Positions 1 through 7,433 are shown, numbered from the stretch's first letter. The stretch: DNA of 32,264 bases from DATFLS01 sp964413425 (GCA_964413425.1 CAYPST010000041.1:1-32264); one strand, 5' to 3'. Numbers and translations: made by a program. Notes: generated by a model from the letters alone, not told the origin.

Positions 1-16
1 GTGCTCTTTCCGATCT
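1..16. other. Probable Illumina adapter remnant at contig end
   Basis: The first 16 bases, GTGCTCTTTCCGATCT, match the 3' end of the standard Illumina read-2 adapter (GTGCTCTTCCGATCT) apart from one extra T. Sulfatase homology resumes exactly after it (a Leu-Ile-Val-Val-Thr-Ser-Asp-Asn-Gly stretch), while the residues encoded by bases 1-15 do not fit the family. I infer untrimmed adapter, not genomic DNA. Confidence 0.8.
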
Positions 17-615
17 CCCTGATTGTTGTCACCAGTGATAACGGCTCCCCGGCCCGCAGCATTGTGAATCCGGAACCGTACGGAATTATGGAGGCATACG
101 GACACTACCCCAGCGGCGACTGGCGGGGGATCAAAGGGGACGCCTGGGACGGCGGTCACCGCATCCCGTTCATCGCCCGGTGGCCGGAACGCGTCCCTGC
201 CAGTGCCACCACAGACGAAACCATCTGCCTGACTGACCTGCTGCATACCTGCGCTGCAATCGTGGACACACAACTACCGCCCAAAGCCGGAGAAGACAGC
301 TACAACATCCTGCCGGCATTGGTGGGCGAGTTCCGCGAAACACCCATCCGGGAAGCCACTATTCATCACTCCCTGGATGGAATGTTCGCCGTCCGCAAAG
401 GTCCCTGGAAACTCATTCTGGGACGGGGCTCCGGCGGGTTTACCCAACCCAGACGAATCGATCCGGAACCTGGCGCTCCGGAAGGACAACTGTACAATCT
501 GCAGGAGGATCCCCGGGAGAAGACAAATCTTTATCAGCAGCGGCCGGAGATCGTGCGGCAATTGACTCAACTGCTGGAGACATACCGCAACCAGGGCCAC
601 AGCAGGCCAATATAG
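1..615 (+). CDS. Sulfatase, C-terminal fragment (5' truncated by contig end)
   Basis: This is the C-terminal ~200 residues of a family S1 (formylglycine-type) sulfatase, an enzyme that hydrolyses sulfate esters. Seen: the metal-site motif VTSDNGS near the start, then the segment WRGIKGDAWDGGHRIPFIARWPER, in which Lys and Gly-Gly-His are typical of the active-site region of arylsulfatases, then the C-terminal subdomain with the usual KLI..LYNLQEDPREKTNL pattern. The catalytic Cys motif and the N-terminal metal ligands lie off the contig. Real coding sequence probably begins at about base 16; the apparent GTG start is adapter. The gene ends at TAG 613-615. It is one of six sulfatases in the window, so desulfation is clearly a speciality of this organism. 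Substrate cannot be told. Confidence 0.93.
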   Translation: MLFPISLIVVTSDNGSPARSIVNPEPYGIMEAYGHYPSGDWRGIKGDAWDGGHRIPFIARWPERVPASATTDETICLTDLLHTCAAIVDTQLPPKAGEDSYNILPALVGEFRETPIREATIHHSLDGMFAVRKGPWKLILGRGSGGFTQPRRIDPEPGAPEGQLYNLQEDPREKTNLYQQRPEIVRQLTQLLETYRNQGHSRPI

Positions 616-919
616 CTGATTCTTCCGAAACTAAACGGGGAAGGAAAGACTGAACTACCCCCCTTCCTGCGAAGACACCAACTTTGTCGGTCCCAGAAGC
701 CTGGTTTCCCTGGCCCTATCCCTATCACTGTTGTCCCTCTTTCTTACCGAAATCGTCAGGTTTTGTGACTCCACACCTCCTCTCCCCTGTCTCGCCTCCC
801 GACGAAGTGGTCGGATAAATGAACTGGTAGCCTTTGTCAACACATTTCCTCTCTCCCGGCCTTTTTGTAGATTACAAAACAATCGATAATGGACTGTTCA
901 ACGAAAGACGGAGAGTGAC
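616..919. other. Intergenic region, no convincing gene
   Basis: This 304-base gap lies between the sulfatase fragment and the HAD gene. It is pyrimidine-rich on the plus strand. A 75-codon minus-strand ORF (655-882) is Arg/Ser-rich, has no good ribosome binding site and resembles no family I know, so I do not call it. The region should carry the promoter of the HAD gene. Confidence 0.6.
863..879. promoter_or_regulatory. Inverted repeat upstream of HAD gene, possible operator
   Basis: TTTTGTA and TACAAAA form a perfect 7-base inverted repeat with a 3-base spacer about 40 bases before the HAD start codon. The position suits an operator or part of the promoter, but such AT-rich palindromes also arise by chance. 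Confidence 0.25.
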
Positions 920-1606
920 ATGCCTGAAGCGTGCGGTTTTATCTTTGATATGGATGGGACTATTGTGAATAACATGCGCTATCATATGAAAGCCTGGCTG
1001 GAGTTATTCGAAGAACTGGGTGTTTCCGTAACCGAAGAAGAATTCAACCGCCGGCTGAGCGGACGTACCAACCCGGAAATCCTGAAACGGGCCATCGGAG
1101 GAGAGCTCCCTGACGATAAAATCAAGACGCTGGCCGCGGAAAAGGAGGCCCGCTATCGTGAAATTTACCGGCCGCACATGGAATTGGTGCCCGGTCTGGA
1201 CCGCTTCCTGGACGAGGCGCAACAGCAGAACATTCCCCTGGCAGTCGCCACCTCTGCTCCCGGTCCCAATATCGAATATATTCTGGACGGGTTGCGGATA
1301 CGGTCGTACTTCCGGGCCGTAGTCGGAGCGGAGGATGTGACTCACAGCAAACCCCATCCGGAAATGTTTCTCACAACTGCAGACCGGCTCAGTCTGATGC
1401 CCGGGAACTGCGTAGTGTTCGAAGACTCAATGGCCGGGGTGGAAGCCGCCAGCCGGGCGGGGATACCGGCAGTGGCGCTCACCACCACCCATGACGCCGG
1501 GGAGTTCCGGGAGTCTCCCGGAGTCATACTCACCACTCCCGATTTCACTTCTCTTACCCCGGACAATCTGCGGCAGCCGGATAAAAATCAACAGTCAACC
1601 AAGTGA
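920..1606 (+). CDS. HAD-superfamily phosphatase, beta-phosphoglucomutase-like
   Basis: A 228-residue cytosolic HAD hydrolase of the beta-phosphoglucomutase / sugar-phosphatase branch. Motifs in order: DMDGT at residues 10-14 (Asp10 nucleophile, Asp12 acid/base), an alpha-helical cap (about 18-88), Thr111-Ser112 (motif II), Lys144 in HSKPHPE (motif III) and EDS at 168-170 (motif IV, Mg2+ ligands). The length is normal for the family. A GGAG ribosome binding site stands 6 bases before ATG. Members isomerise beta-glucose-1-phosphate or dephosphorylate small sugar phosphates; which one applies here cannot be read from sequence. It stands alone between sulfatase-related DNA and a tRNA gene; a role in handling sugars released from polysaccharides is inference only. 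Confidence 0.9.
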   Translation: MPEACGFIFDMDGTIVNNMRYHMKAWLELFEELGVSVTEEEFNRRLSGRTNPEILKRAIGGELPDDKIKTLAAEKEARYREIYRPHMELVPGLDRFLDEAQQQNIPLAVATSAPGPNIEYILDGLRIRSYFRAVVGAEDVTHSKPHPEMFLTTADRLSLMPGNCVVFEDSMAGVEAASRAGIPAVALTTTHDAGEFRESPGVILTTPDFTSLTPDNLRQPDKNQQSTK

Positions 1607-1910
1607 GAAGAAAATCCCGGCTAGCGTTACAAAGAGAATGAGACACTGACTCTGTCTTACTTGTGAACATAAACCGGACATTTATGTGATACCTCCCATC
1701 TGCTGCCTCCACTGCACACCCTCCCCCGTGTCATCCCGAATCCCCCGCAGTATTTTTCACCACCGTGCCTCTTTGGAAAGAACCCATTTTTTTTCTGTGG
1801 GCTATCGGTTTTTCACGTCTTCCTGGGTTGGAAATACCTCATACCTTGTGCGCCATTCTAAGTGATTGATTTGGACGGGAGACTTTGCTAAATTGGCGTC
1901 GCACATCATT
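1607..1910. other. Intergenic region before tRNA-Ser(GGA)
   Basis: No gene is seen in these 304 bases. Around 1726-1750 the sequence CCGTGTCATCCCGAATCCC resembles the start of the interspersed repeat at 2151-2217 (TGTCATCCTGAACGGAG). A T8 run lies near 1788-1795. The tRNA promoter presumably lies in the last 60 bases, but I cannot point to one. Confidence 0.5.
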
Positions 1911-1997
1911 GGAGGGGTGGCCGAGCGGTCGAAGGCGCAGGCTTGGAAAGCTTGTGTATCCTTGCGGATACCGAGGGTTCGAATCCCTCCCCCTCCG
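1911..1997 (+). tRNA. tRNA-Ser(GGA)
   Basis: Acceptor stem GGAGGGG (1911-1917) pairs with CCCCTCC (1990-1996), followed by discriminator G1997. The D-arm GGCCGAGCGGTCGAAGGC, the anticodon loop CTTGGAAAG with anticodon GGA, a long class II variable arm (TGTATCCTTGCGGATACC region) and the T-arm GAGGGTTCGAATCCCTC are all present. It reads UCC/UCU serine codons. The 3' CCA is not encoded (GCA follows the stem). Part of the gene is repeated immediately downstream. Confidence 0.96.
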
Positions 1998-2029
1998 CAT
2001 TCCTTCTGCTGTTCCGGATTCTTTCCCGG

Positions 2030-2100
2030 GTGTATCCTTGCGGATCCCGAGGGTTCTCCCATCGGGACCCCCTTGGGGGAATCCCTCCCCCTCCGCATTC
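2030..2100 (+). repeat. Partial copy of the tRNA-Ser(GGA) 3' half, with insertion in the T-loop
   Basis: Bases 2030-2056 repeat tRNA bases 1954-1980 (one mismatch, A1970 to C2046). Bases 2079-2100 repeat 1981-2002 exactly, including the acceptor 3' strand and five bases beyond the tRNA. Between the two blocks sits a 22-base insert (2057-2078) exactly in the T-loop; it resembles bases 2167-2190 of the nearby interspersed repeat. The copy has no 5' half, so it is not a functional tRNA. Direct duplication of a tRNA 3' end is what tRNA-targeting integrases leave, but tandem slippage would do the same. Confidence 0.85.
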
Positions 2101-2150
2101 TTGTTATTTTTTTGGTTTTACCCGCGACGTCCACCCCACACCCACCCCTA

Positions 2151-2217
2151 TGTCATCCTGAACGGAGTGCCCCACCGGGGTCCCTTGGGAAAGGATCTCC
2201 TAGTCAAGGCGCATGCA
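2151..2217. repeat. Interspersed 'TGTCATCCTGAACGGAG...GGATCTCC' repeat
   Basis: The block begins TGTCATCCTGAACGGAGTG, contains the pseudo-palindromic core CCCCACCGGGGTCCC, and ends near GGATCTCCTAGTCAAGG. Its translation starts CHPERSAPPGS, the signature of a widespread family of short intergenic repeats seen in many bacterial genomes and often mis-annotated as hypothetical proteins. Related fragments are at 1726-1750 and inside the tRNA copy at 2057-2078. Family recognition is from memory, not a search. Confidence 0.6.
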
Positions 2218-2268
2218 TCAATAGGACTCCCTCAAGCCATCAAGTGAGGGCTTTGAATGCTGTCGGTG

Positions 2269-3255
2269 CTACTGTACCCGGCTTACCGACAGGGCAAAAT
2301 ATTCATGCTCATCCGTAAACCACTCGGTCATGGTGAGACCGGCGGATTGTAAAATATGTTCCACCCGTTCTCTGGTGTATTTGCAGCTGATTTCCGTCCG
2401 GATGGATTCCCCTTCCTGAAAATCGACCGTTAACTCAATATCTTCCAGCAGTACGGAGTGCTCTTCATTGGCAACGAGGTGTATTTCGATTTGCGCTTCG
2501 TCTGCATTATAGAAGGCATGATGCCGGAATTTCCCGGGGTCGAACGTGCCGCGCAGCTCCCGGTTGATATTCCGGAGAATGTTGCGGTTGAACTCAGCGG
2601 TGATTCCCTGAGAATCATTATAGGCGTCTTCCAATACCTGCACATCTTTGACTAGATCCGTTCCGAGCAGGAACAGATCATTGCCGGTCATTTGATCCGT
2701 AATGAAGCGAAGGAACCTGTCTGCCTCCTCGTCCGTGAGATTGCCGATGGTGGACCCCAGGAAGATGATGAGGCGCGGTTCCGGGTCATACGGGAGATCG
2801 ATGGGCTCGATAAAATCACCAATTAATCCGTGAATCTCCGCATCCGGATACATGGCAGCCAGGTTCCGGGCCGACTCTTCCAGGAATTTGCCGCTGACAT
2901 CAATGGGGACAATATAATGTAATGTCCCCGCACGCTGCATGGCATCCAGCAGCAACCGGGTTTTGGTTGCCGCGCCGGCCCCGTATTCAATCAGGGTGGT
3001 TGGCTCATACTTTGCTATGAGCTGATCACTGATATTCCCGAGGATTTTCCGCTCCGTCCGGGTCTGGTAATATTCCGGCAATTCACAGATCCGCTCAAAC
3101 AGCCGGGAGCCGTTTTTATCGTAAAAATACTTGGGACGCAGGTATTTCGGCCTGCTGGTGAGTCCTTCGATGACATCCGCTGCAATCGAATCCTGATGGT
3201 TATTCGCTTCACCTATCCGGATTCGGGATTCCTGAATCAGGCTGTCGCTGTCCAC
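2269..3255 (-). CDS. egtD: L-histidine N(alpha)-methyltransferase EgtD (ergothioneine biosynthesis)
   Basis: This 328-residue SAM-dependent enzyme trimethylates histidine to hercynine, the first step to the antioxidant ergothioneine; it is cytosolic. Seen: YFYDKNGSRLFERI and LPEYYQTRTE at 43-68 (family N-terminal hallmark), SAM-binding IEYGAGAATKTRLLL at 89-103, FLGSTIGNL at 165-173, GTDLVKD at 198-204, and IRTEISCKYT at 285-294, where Glu288 and Ser290 match the histidine-binding Glu/Ser pair of characterised EgtD. Length is full. It starts at GTG behind AAGGAGCAGCAGC. Its first codons overlap the end of an egtC-like remnant, a typical coupled arrangement. No egtB or egtE is in the window, so hercynine processing must be done elsewhere or is lost. 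Confidence 0.95.
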   Translation of the reverse strand: MDSDSLIQESRIRIGEANNHQDSIAADVIEGLTSRPKYLRPKYFYDKNGSRLFERICELPEYYQTRTERKILGNISDQLIAKYEPTTLIEYGAGAATKTRLLLDAMQRAGTLHYIVPIDVSGKFLEESARNLAAMYPDAEIHGLIGDFIEPIDLPYDPEPRLIIFLGSTIGNLTDEEADRFLRFITDQMTGNDLFLLGTDLVKDVQVLEDAYNDSQGITAEFNRNILRNINRELRGTFDPGKFRHHAFYNADEAQIEIHLVANEEHSVLLEDIELTVDFQEGESIRTEISCKYTRERVEHILQSAGLTMTEWFTDEHEYFALSVSRVQ

Positions 3256-3434
3256 GCTGCTGCTCCTTCTGTGATTTCCTCTATGCTGACAGTATTGTCT
3301 GAATCGATGGAAATAATGGTGTTATGGTGCATTTCCCGCCAGGCCGGATCGTCATCCAGCGGCTCCGACGCAATGAGGTTGGCGTCCGGATCCGCAGAAC
3401 ATCTGACACCTGAACAGATCTGGAGGCGCTGCGA
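3237..3434 (-). pseudogene. egtC-like class II glutamine amidotransferase remnant
   Basis: The 65 sense codons that run into the egtD start read CSADPDANLIASEPLDDDPA followed by WREMHHNTIISID, a good match to the C-terminal end of EgtC-type class II amidotransferases (ASEPLDDDPAW is the hallmark). The frame closes upstream at TAA (3435-3437) with no start codon. Upstream, another frame (up to about 3487) reads GRFATGTNRSAS, which may be the preceding family segment, implying a frameshift near 3410-3425. The catalytic N-terminal domain (Cys nucleophile) is missing. The stop TGA (3237-3239) overlaps the egtD start by 19 bases, so an egtC-egtD operon probably existed here. EgtC would cleave the gamma-glutamyl group in ergothioneine synthesis. 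Confidence 0.65.
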
Positions 3435-3596
3435 TTAGTCCCGGTTGCGAACCGTCCAGGCACTGCCGACAGTGACAGATCAGCCATCAGTCTCCCTCAC
3501 TGTTTCTGCACTTTCCACTCTTTACCATCATTTGGATGCTAAATTAGTTTATTGCAATGATTTATTCAACAAATGAGAGTGATTCTGTAATACTTT

Positions 3597-4205
3597 TCAG
3601 GTAAGATTGCGACTCAGAAAGGAACTGTGCGGATCACAGTATCGCCATTCCAGGTCTTCGGAGGAAGAAATACCGATTCTCCGGGTGGAAATGATTTGGG
3701 GCAGATCATTCTTCGGGAAGAGAGAAAGATGTTCTCCCACTTTACTGTCATTCCACGCGATCAGGATGCCCAGCGCTTCGCTGAGTTTACTCGGTCCGTT
3801 GGTCAGGGTTGTCAGGGAGCGGTAGTTATTGATATCCCAGGTTTTCGATACCCTGGTATTTTTGCGGCTGCGCCGGTGGATCATCTGCCCGATTCCGGTG
3901 AGCGGTTCGATGGCCCGGATTAACACCGCCCCGGCCTTACGGTCGTTACAGGTGATATTCGTGGCCACCCCTGCGTGTATAGCATAGATATAGACTCGTC
4001 CGGCCGTGTGCATAATTTCCGCCGCGCTGGGCTGCCGGGTATAGGCATGTGATGCATAGTCCTCCGGCGGACCGGTATAGGCCTCCGTCTCCACAATCCG
4101 GCCGGAACATTCACCCACCTGTATACCGCATCCGATGAGATACTGTGCAAAATCCACAGGTGATTGCTGGTAGCGGGAAGCCGGTACTGATTTTTTCTGT
4201 GCCAT
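3597..4205 (-). CDS. mpg: DNA-3-methyladenine glycosylase, AAG/MPG family
   Basis: A base-excision-repair enzyme that removes alkylated purines (3-methyladenine, hypoxanthine and others) from DNA. Family blocks visible: RIVETEAYTGPPEDYASHAY (the Glu of VETEAY lies in the active site), GRVYIYAIHAG, CNDRKAGAVLIRAIEPL, NGPSKLSEALGI, and the C-terminal RIGISSSEDLEWRYCDP...SFLSR. About 202 residues from ATG 4205, usual for bacterial members. An in-frame GTG at 4232 would add nine residues (MSRTLVIFT) that do not look like family sequence; neither start has a strong ribosome binding site. It is a single gene between the egt remnant and tRNA-Ser(GCT), convergent to nothing, and unrelated to the polysaccharide genes. 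Confidence 0.9.
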   Translation of the reverse strand: MAQKKSVPASRYQQSPVDFAQYLIGCGIQVGECSGRIVETEAYTGPPEDYASHAYTRQPSAAEIMHTAGRVYIYAIHAGVATNITCNDRKAGAVLIRAIEPLTGIGQMIHRRSRKNTRVSKTWDINNYRSLTTLTNGPSKLSEALGILIAWNDSKVGEHLSLFPKNDLPQIISTRRIGISSSEDLEWRYCDPHSSFLSRNLT

Positions 4206-4337
4206 AGTGAAAATTACTAGAGTACGCGACACATTGACAGGGCTTTCAAGTTGGTAACATGAGGAATAGTGAAGCGAGGAAATGCACCTTGCTCATTGAC
4301 GGACACATAGGTATATTAAAAAAGTTCTTTGATAAAC

Positions 4338-4429
4338 GGAGAGGTGGCTGAGCTGGCTGAAAGCGGCGGTTTGCTAAACCGTTAAGGTGGATAATCCCGC
4401 CTTCGAGGGTTCGAATCCCTCCCTCTCCG
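4338..4429 (+). tRNA. tRNA-Ser(GCT)
   Basis: Acceptor GGAGAGG (4338-4344) pairs with CCTCTCC (4422-4428), discriminator G4429. D-arm GTGGCTGAGCTGGCTGAAAGC, anticodon loop TTTGCTAAA with anticodon GCT, long variable arm and T-arm GAGGGTTCGAATCCCTC are all visible. It decodes AGC/AGU. CCA is not encoded. A sulfatase gene starts only 52 bases downstream, so tRNA and accessory gene are tightly juxtaposed. I found no second copy of its 3' end in the window. Confidence 0.96.
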
Positions 4430-4481
4430 CACTTTTCTTTTCGTTGTTGCTGCAGCAGGTGTCAAAGACAGAGGAGATCCC

Positions 4482-5900
4482 ATGTCAACACAGAGCCGAC
4501 GAGAGTTTATAAGAAACGCCGGATATATTCTCGGTGCCGCAACACTGATTTGGGTCATTCGATCCTGTGAGCGGAAGGACACCCGGCGACTGCCGAATAT
4601 GGTTTTTCTATTTTCTGACGATCACAGTGTCCCCGATCTCGGCTGCTACGGGAACCAGCACATCCACACCCCGAACCTGGATGCGCTGGCAGCAGAGGGT
4701 ATCCGGTTTAACCGGGCGTATGCTGCCAGTTCTCAGTGCAGTCCGAGCCGTGCGGCTGTGCTCACGGGACGTGCACCCCATGATGTCCACGGCTCACGGC
4801 TGCATGCGGACGTCCCGCCGTATGATACCAACATCGTTCGGTTATTGAAGCAAAAGGGCTATCACACGGGAGCGTACCGGAAGGTCCATCAGCCTCATAT
4901 CCAGCAGGATTTTGATTTCTACGGCGGGCACCAGGCACCGCTGTCCCAATTTTTTGATACCCGCCCGGAACACAAACCCTTCTTCCTCTGGTTCGGGTCG
5001 ACGGATCCGCACCGGGGCTACCAACCTGGCGCGTTCGACCCGCCGCATGATCCGGATGATGTTATGGTCCCGGATTTTCTCCCGGATACGCCCGGGGTCC
5101 GCCAGGATCTGGCGTATTATTATGATGAAATCGCCCGGTTTGATCAGGAATGCGGCCAGATTCTGGACCTGTTATCCCGGCATAATCTCATGAACAACAC
5201 TATGGTGGTGATGGCCGGAGATAACGGGCTGCCGTTTCCCCGGGCAAAAGCCACCCTGTATGAACCGGGAATCAAGGTGCCGCTCCTGATAAAATGGCCG
5301 GGACAGGTGGAGAGCGGACAGGTCATCGACGAACTGGTCTCATTAACGGATCTGGCTGCCACCTGGCTGGACGCAGCCGGAATCGAGCCTCCCGCTGTCA
5401 TGCAAGCCGAATCGTTGATCCCCCTGTTGACCCGGGGGAATTCGCCCTCCCGGAAGTACATCTTTGCAGAACGGAACTGGCACGACAACTGGGATCCCAT
5501 GCGGTGCGCAGTCGGCCAGCGCTACAAACTGATCCAGAATTACCGGCCGGAGATGCGGTATATACCCAGTCTGGACCTCCAGAATTCCCCCACTTATGAG
5601 GTGATACAAACACTGGAGCAGCAGGGCAATCTTTCGGGCCGGCTCCGCTGGTACGCCAGGGATTCCCGGCCCCAGGTGGAGTTCTACGATCTGGAGAATG
5701 ATCCGGGGGAGTGGAATAACCTTGCCCAAAGCAGCGAATATCAGGATCTCGTTCTGCAATATCAGGAGGCACTCAGCCGGTGGATGGAGGAAACCCACGA
5801 CTTTCTGCCGCCGCCCAGGGGCGCTTTTCCCGGGGGACCTGATTCGGAATTAAACAAAACCATTAATCCCGTGAACGGCATCGCGTTCCAAAGCGAGTGA
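4482..5900 (+). CDS. Exported sulfatase, N-sulfoglucosamine sulfohydrolase-like (S1_8-like)
   Basis: A 472-residue formylglycine sulfatase. N-terminus SRREFIRNAGYILGAATLIW is a Tat-type signal. Metal ligands Asp46-Asp47 (FSDDHS), catalytic Cys86 in CSPSRAAVLTG (to be oxidised to formylglycine), Lys135/His137 (RKVHQPH), STDPHRGYQ, and the second metal motif AGDNG followed by PFPRAKATLYEPG. The last motif, the MRCAVGQRYKLIQNYRPE segment, NSPTYEVIQ and the end ALSRWMEETHDFLPPP align by eye with human heparan N-sulfatase (SGSH), pointing to N-sulfate or related glycosaminoglycan-like substrates; the exact substrate is inference. One oddity: the usual Gly before the Lys of the GK-x-H motif is Arg. 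GAGGAG ribosome binding site 5 bases before ATG. It faces the Gfo/Idh gene convergently. Confidence 0.92.
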   Translation: MSTQSRREFIRNAGYILGAATLIWVIRSCERKDTRRLPNMVFLFSDDHSVPDLGCYGNQHIHTPNLDALAAEGIRFNRAYAASSQCSPSRAAVLTGRAPHDVHGSRLHADVPPYDTNIVRLLKQKGYHTGAYRKVHQPHIQQDFDFYGGHQAPLSQFFDTRPEHKPFFLWFGSTDPHRGYQPGAFDPPHDPDDVMVPDFLPDTPGVRQDLAYYYDEIARFDQECGQILDLLSRHNLMNNTMVVMAGDNGLPFPRAKATLYEPGIKVPLLIKWPGQVESGQVIDELVSLTDLAATWLDAAGIEPPAVMQAESLIPLLTRGNSPSRKYIFAERNWHDNWDPMRCAVGQRYKLIQNYRPEMRYIPSLDLQNSPTYEVIQTLEQQGNLSGRLRWYARDSRPQVEFYDLENDPGEWNNLAQSSEYQDLVLQYQEALSRWMEETHDFLPPPRGAFPGGPDSELNKTINPVNGIAFQSE

Positions 5901-6053
5901 GGCAAGTCGGACGGTTCCTTGTTCTTCGTGCAGCGGACACAGTGCTATCTCCATTTATCATCTAGTGCTGCACAATGAGAGACGGCCGCCGGGTATTGGG
6001 CTGAAATATCGGCAGCTGCTCAGCAGGGGTAACGCTGCAGATCAAGCCCAGGT

Positions 6054-7433
6054 TCAGATACCGGCAAACCCCTCGCCCCAGGGACTCCGCCAGGATCGCT
6101 TGAGGTAACTGTTTGCGGTCTCATCATCCCGGAAGTGCTCCTGTTCCGGATCCCACGTCAGTTTTCGGCCCAGACGAATGGCTATATCGCTGATATGACA
6201 TGCTATGTCGGCTTGTACAGCTTCATCCACCGGGCAGATGGTTTTCGAACGAGATTTCACAGAATCGAGAAAGTTTCTGACGTGCTGGGGACTTTCGTAC
6301 AGATGTTCTTCGTCCGGTTTCAGGCGGACATCCAGCAGGGATTTCGGACGGGCGTCAATCCCGCTCCGATCCACGTGAACCCATCCTTCGGTGCCATCGA
6401 AGGTGTTCCCGTGCGATCCGGCCCTGGGGTATTTTTCACGCCACTTTTCCACCACCCGCTCGCCTGCCGGACTGATCTGATTCGAGATGGTGGGCACGCC
6501 TGAGAAGTTGATGGTGACACCCGTTGCATTTCGCAACGTGATGTGCCAGTCCACAGCCGTATCGCATGCCCCTTGTTGTGGGAATTCACCCGTCCCCTCG
6601 ATTTCCACCGGTCCGCTCAGGAAGGGCTCCCCACCCCACAGTGCGATATCCATGGGATGGATTCCCCAGCCGGCGATAAATCCCAGGGCATAATCCGAGT
6701 TGAACCACCAGGTTTTTTTGAGACTGTCATCGGAACATTTAAATTGCGTATACGGTGCCCGGGGCGCCGGCCCCAGCCAGAATTCGTAATCCAGATGCTC
6801 CGGAACCGGTGCCGGGGCATCCGGACCGCCCGGTGAACTGGCGGGAGACCACACGTTCATCGTCAGGAGTTCACCGATATACCCATTCCGGACCAGTTCA
6901 CAGGCGAACCGGAAATTCCGGTCCGAGCGCTGCTGGGTGCCGAACTGAAAAATCCTGCCGTAGCGGTGTACCACGTCCCGCAATATCTGATCCTCCTCCA
7001 GACTGAGTCCCATCGGTTTCTCCAGGTAGACGTCCTTCCCTGCTTTCACTGCCGCGAGTGCCGTCAGTACATGCCAGTGATCCGGAGTGGCATCTAATAT
7101 TACGTCGACATCATCCCGCTGCAGCAGATCCCGGAAATCATGGTACGTTGTACAATCGCCGGCACCGTAATGCTCATCCACCAGATTCTTTGCCAATGAT
7201 AATCGATCCGACTTCACATCGCAGACCGCGACCACCTGAGCATCGTCGTGCTCCAGGAAATCCCGCATCCGCGCTGTGCCCTGTGGCCCAACGCCTATGC
7301 ACCCAACGGTAATTCTATCACTCGGTGCAACCTGATTCCTGCCGCCGACTACCGCAGCTGGAAGGGCAAAGCCCAGACCAGCTGCTGTTCCACCTATCAC
7401 CAGAGCCGTGCGTAAAAACTGTCGCCTGTTCAT
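6054..7433 (-). CDS. Exported Gfo/Idh/MocA-family oxidoreductase
   Basis: A 459-residue NAD(P)-dependent sugar oxidoreductase. It begins with a Tat signal (MNRRQFLRTALVIGGTAAG, then a hydrophobic stretch to about residue 30), so it is folded with cofactor before export. The Rossmann motif GCIGVGPQG is at 44-52, the ATPDHWH segment at 115-121 and the family EKP at 138-140; the C-terminal substrate domain includes WGIHPMDIALWGG. Members act on inositols, uronates, amino sugars or deoxy sugars; periplasmic Tat-exported ones are common in sulfatase-rich Planctomycetota and FCB genomes, and related enzymes act as glycosidases through transient oxidation. The substrate is unknown. Start supported by GGAAGGA 6 bases upstream. 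It is convergent with the SGSH-like sulfatase, 153 bases apart. Confidence 0.92.
   Translation of the reverse strand: MNRRQFLRTALVIGGTAAGLGFALPAAVVGGRNQVAPSDRITVGCIGVGPQGTARMRDFLEHDDAQVVAVCDVKSDRLSLAKNLVDEHYGAGDCTTYHDFRDLLQRDDVDVILDATPDHWHVLTALAAVKAGKDVYLEKPMGLSLEEDQILRDVVHRYGRIFQFGTQQRSDRNFRFACELVRNGYIGELLTMNVWSPASSPGGPDAPAPVPEHLDYEFWLGPAPRAPYTQFKCSDDSLKKTWWFNSDYALGFIAGWGIHPMDIALWGGEPFLSGPVEIEGTGEFPQQGACDTAVDWHITLRNATGVTINFSGVPTISNQISPAGERVVEKWREKYPRAGSHGNTFDGTEGWVHVDRSGIDARPKSLLDVRLKPDEEHLYESPQHVRNFLDSVKSRSKTICPVDEAVQADIACHISDIAIRLGRKLTWDPEQEHFRDDETANSYLKRSWRSPWGEGFAGI

Noticed and set aside
655..882. 75-codon minus-strand ORF
   Set aside because: Arg/Ser-rich, no ribosome binding site, no recognisable family; most likely chance.
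2030..2100. Second tRNA-Ser gene
   Set aside because: No 5' half or anticodon arm, and the T-loop is interrupted by 22 bases.
1866..2318. ORFs of 110-150 codons across tRNA-Ser(GGA) and the repeats
   Set aside because: They translate a tRNA and the CHPERS-type repeat, a common source of false hypothetical proteins.
4382..4582. Minus-strand ORF over tRNA-Ser(GCT)
   Set aside because: Its end (GRDSNPRRRDYPP) is the reverse translation of a tRNA T-arm, a well-known artefact.
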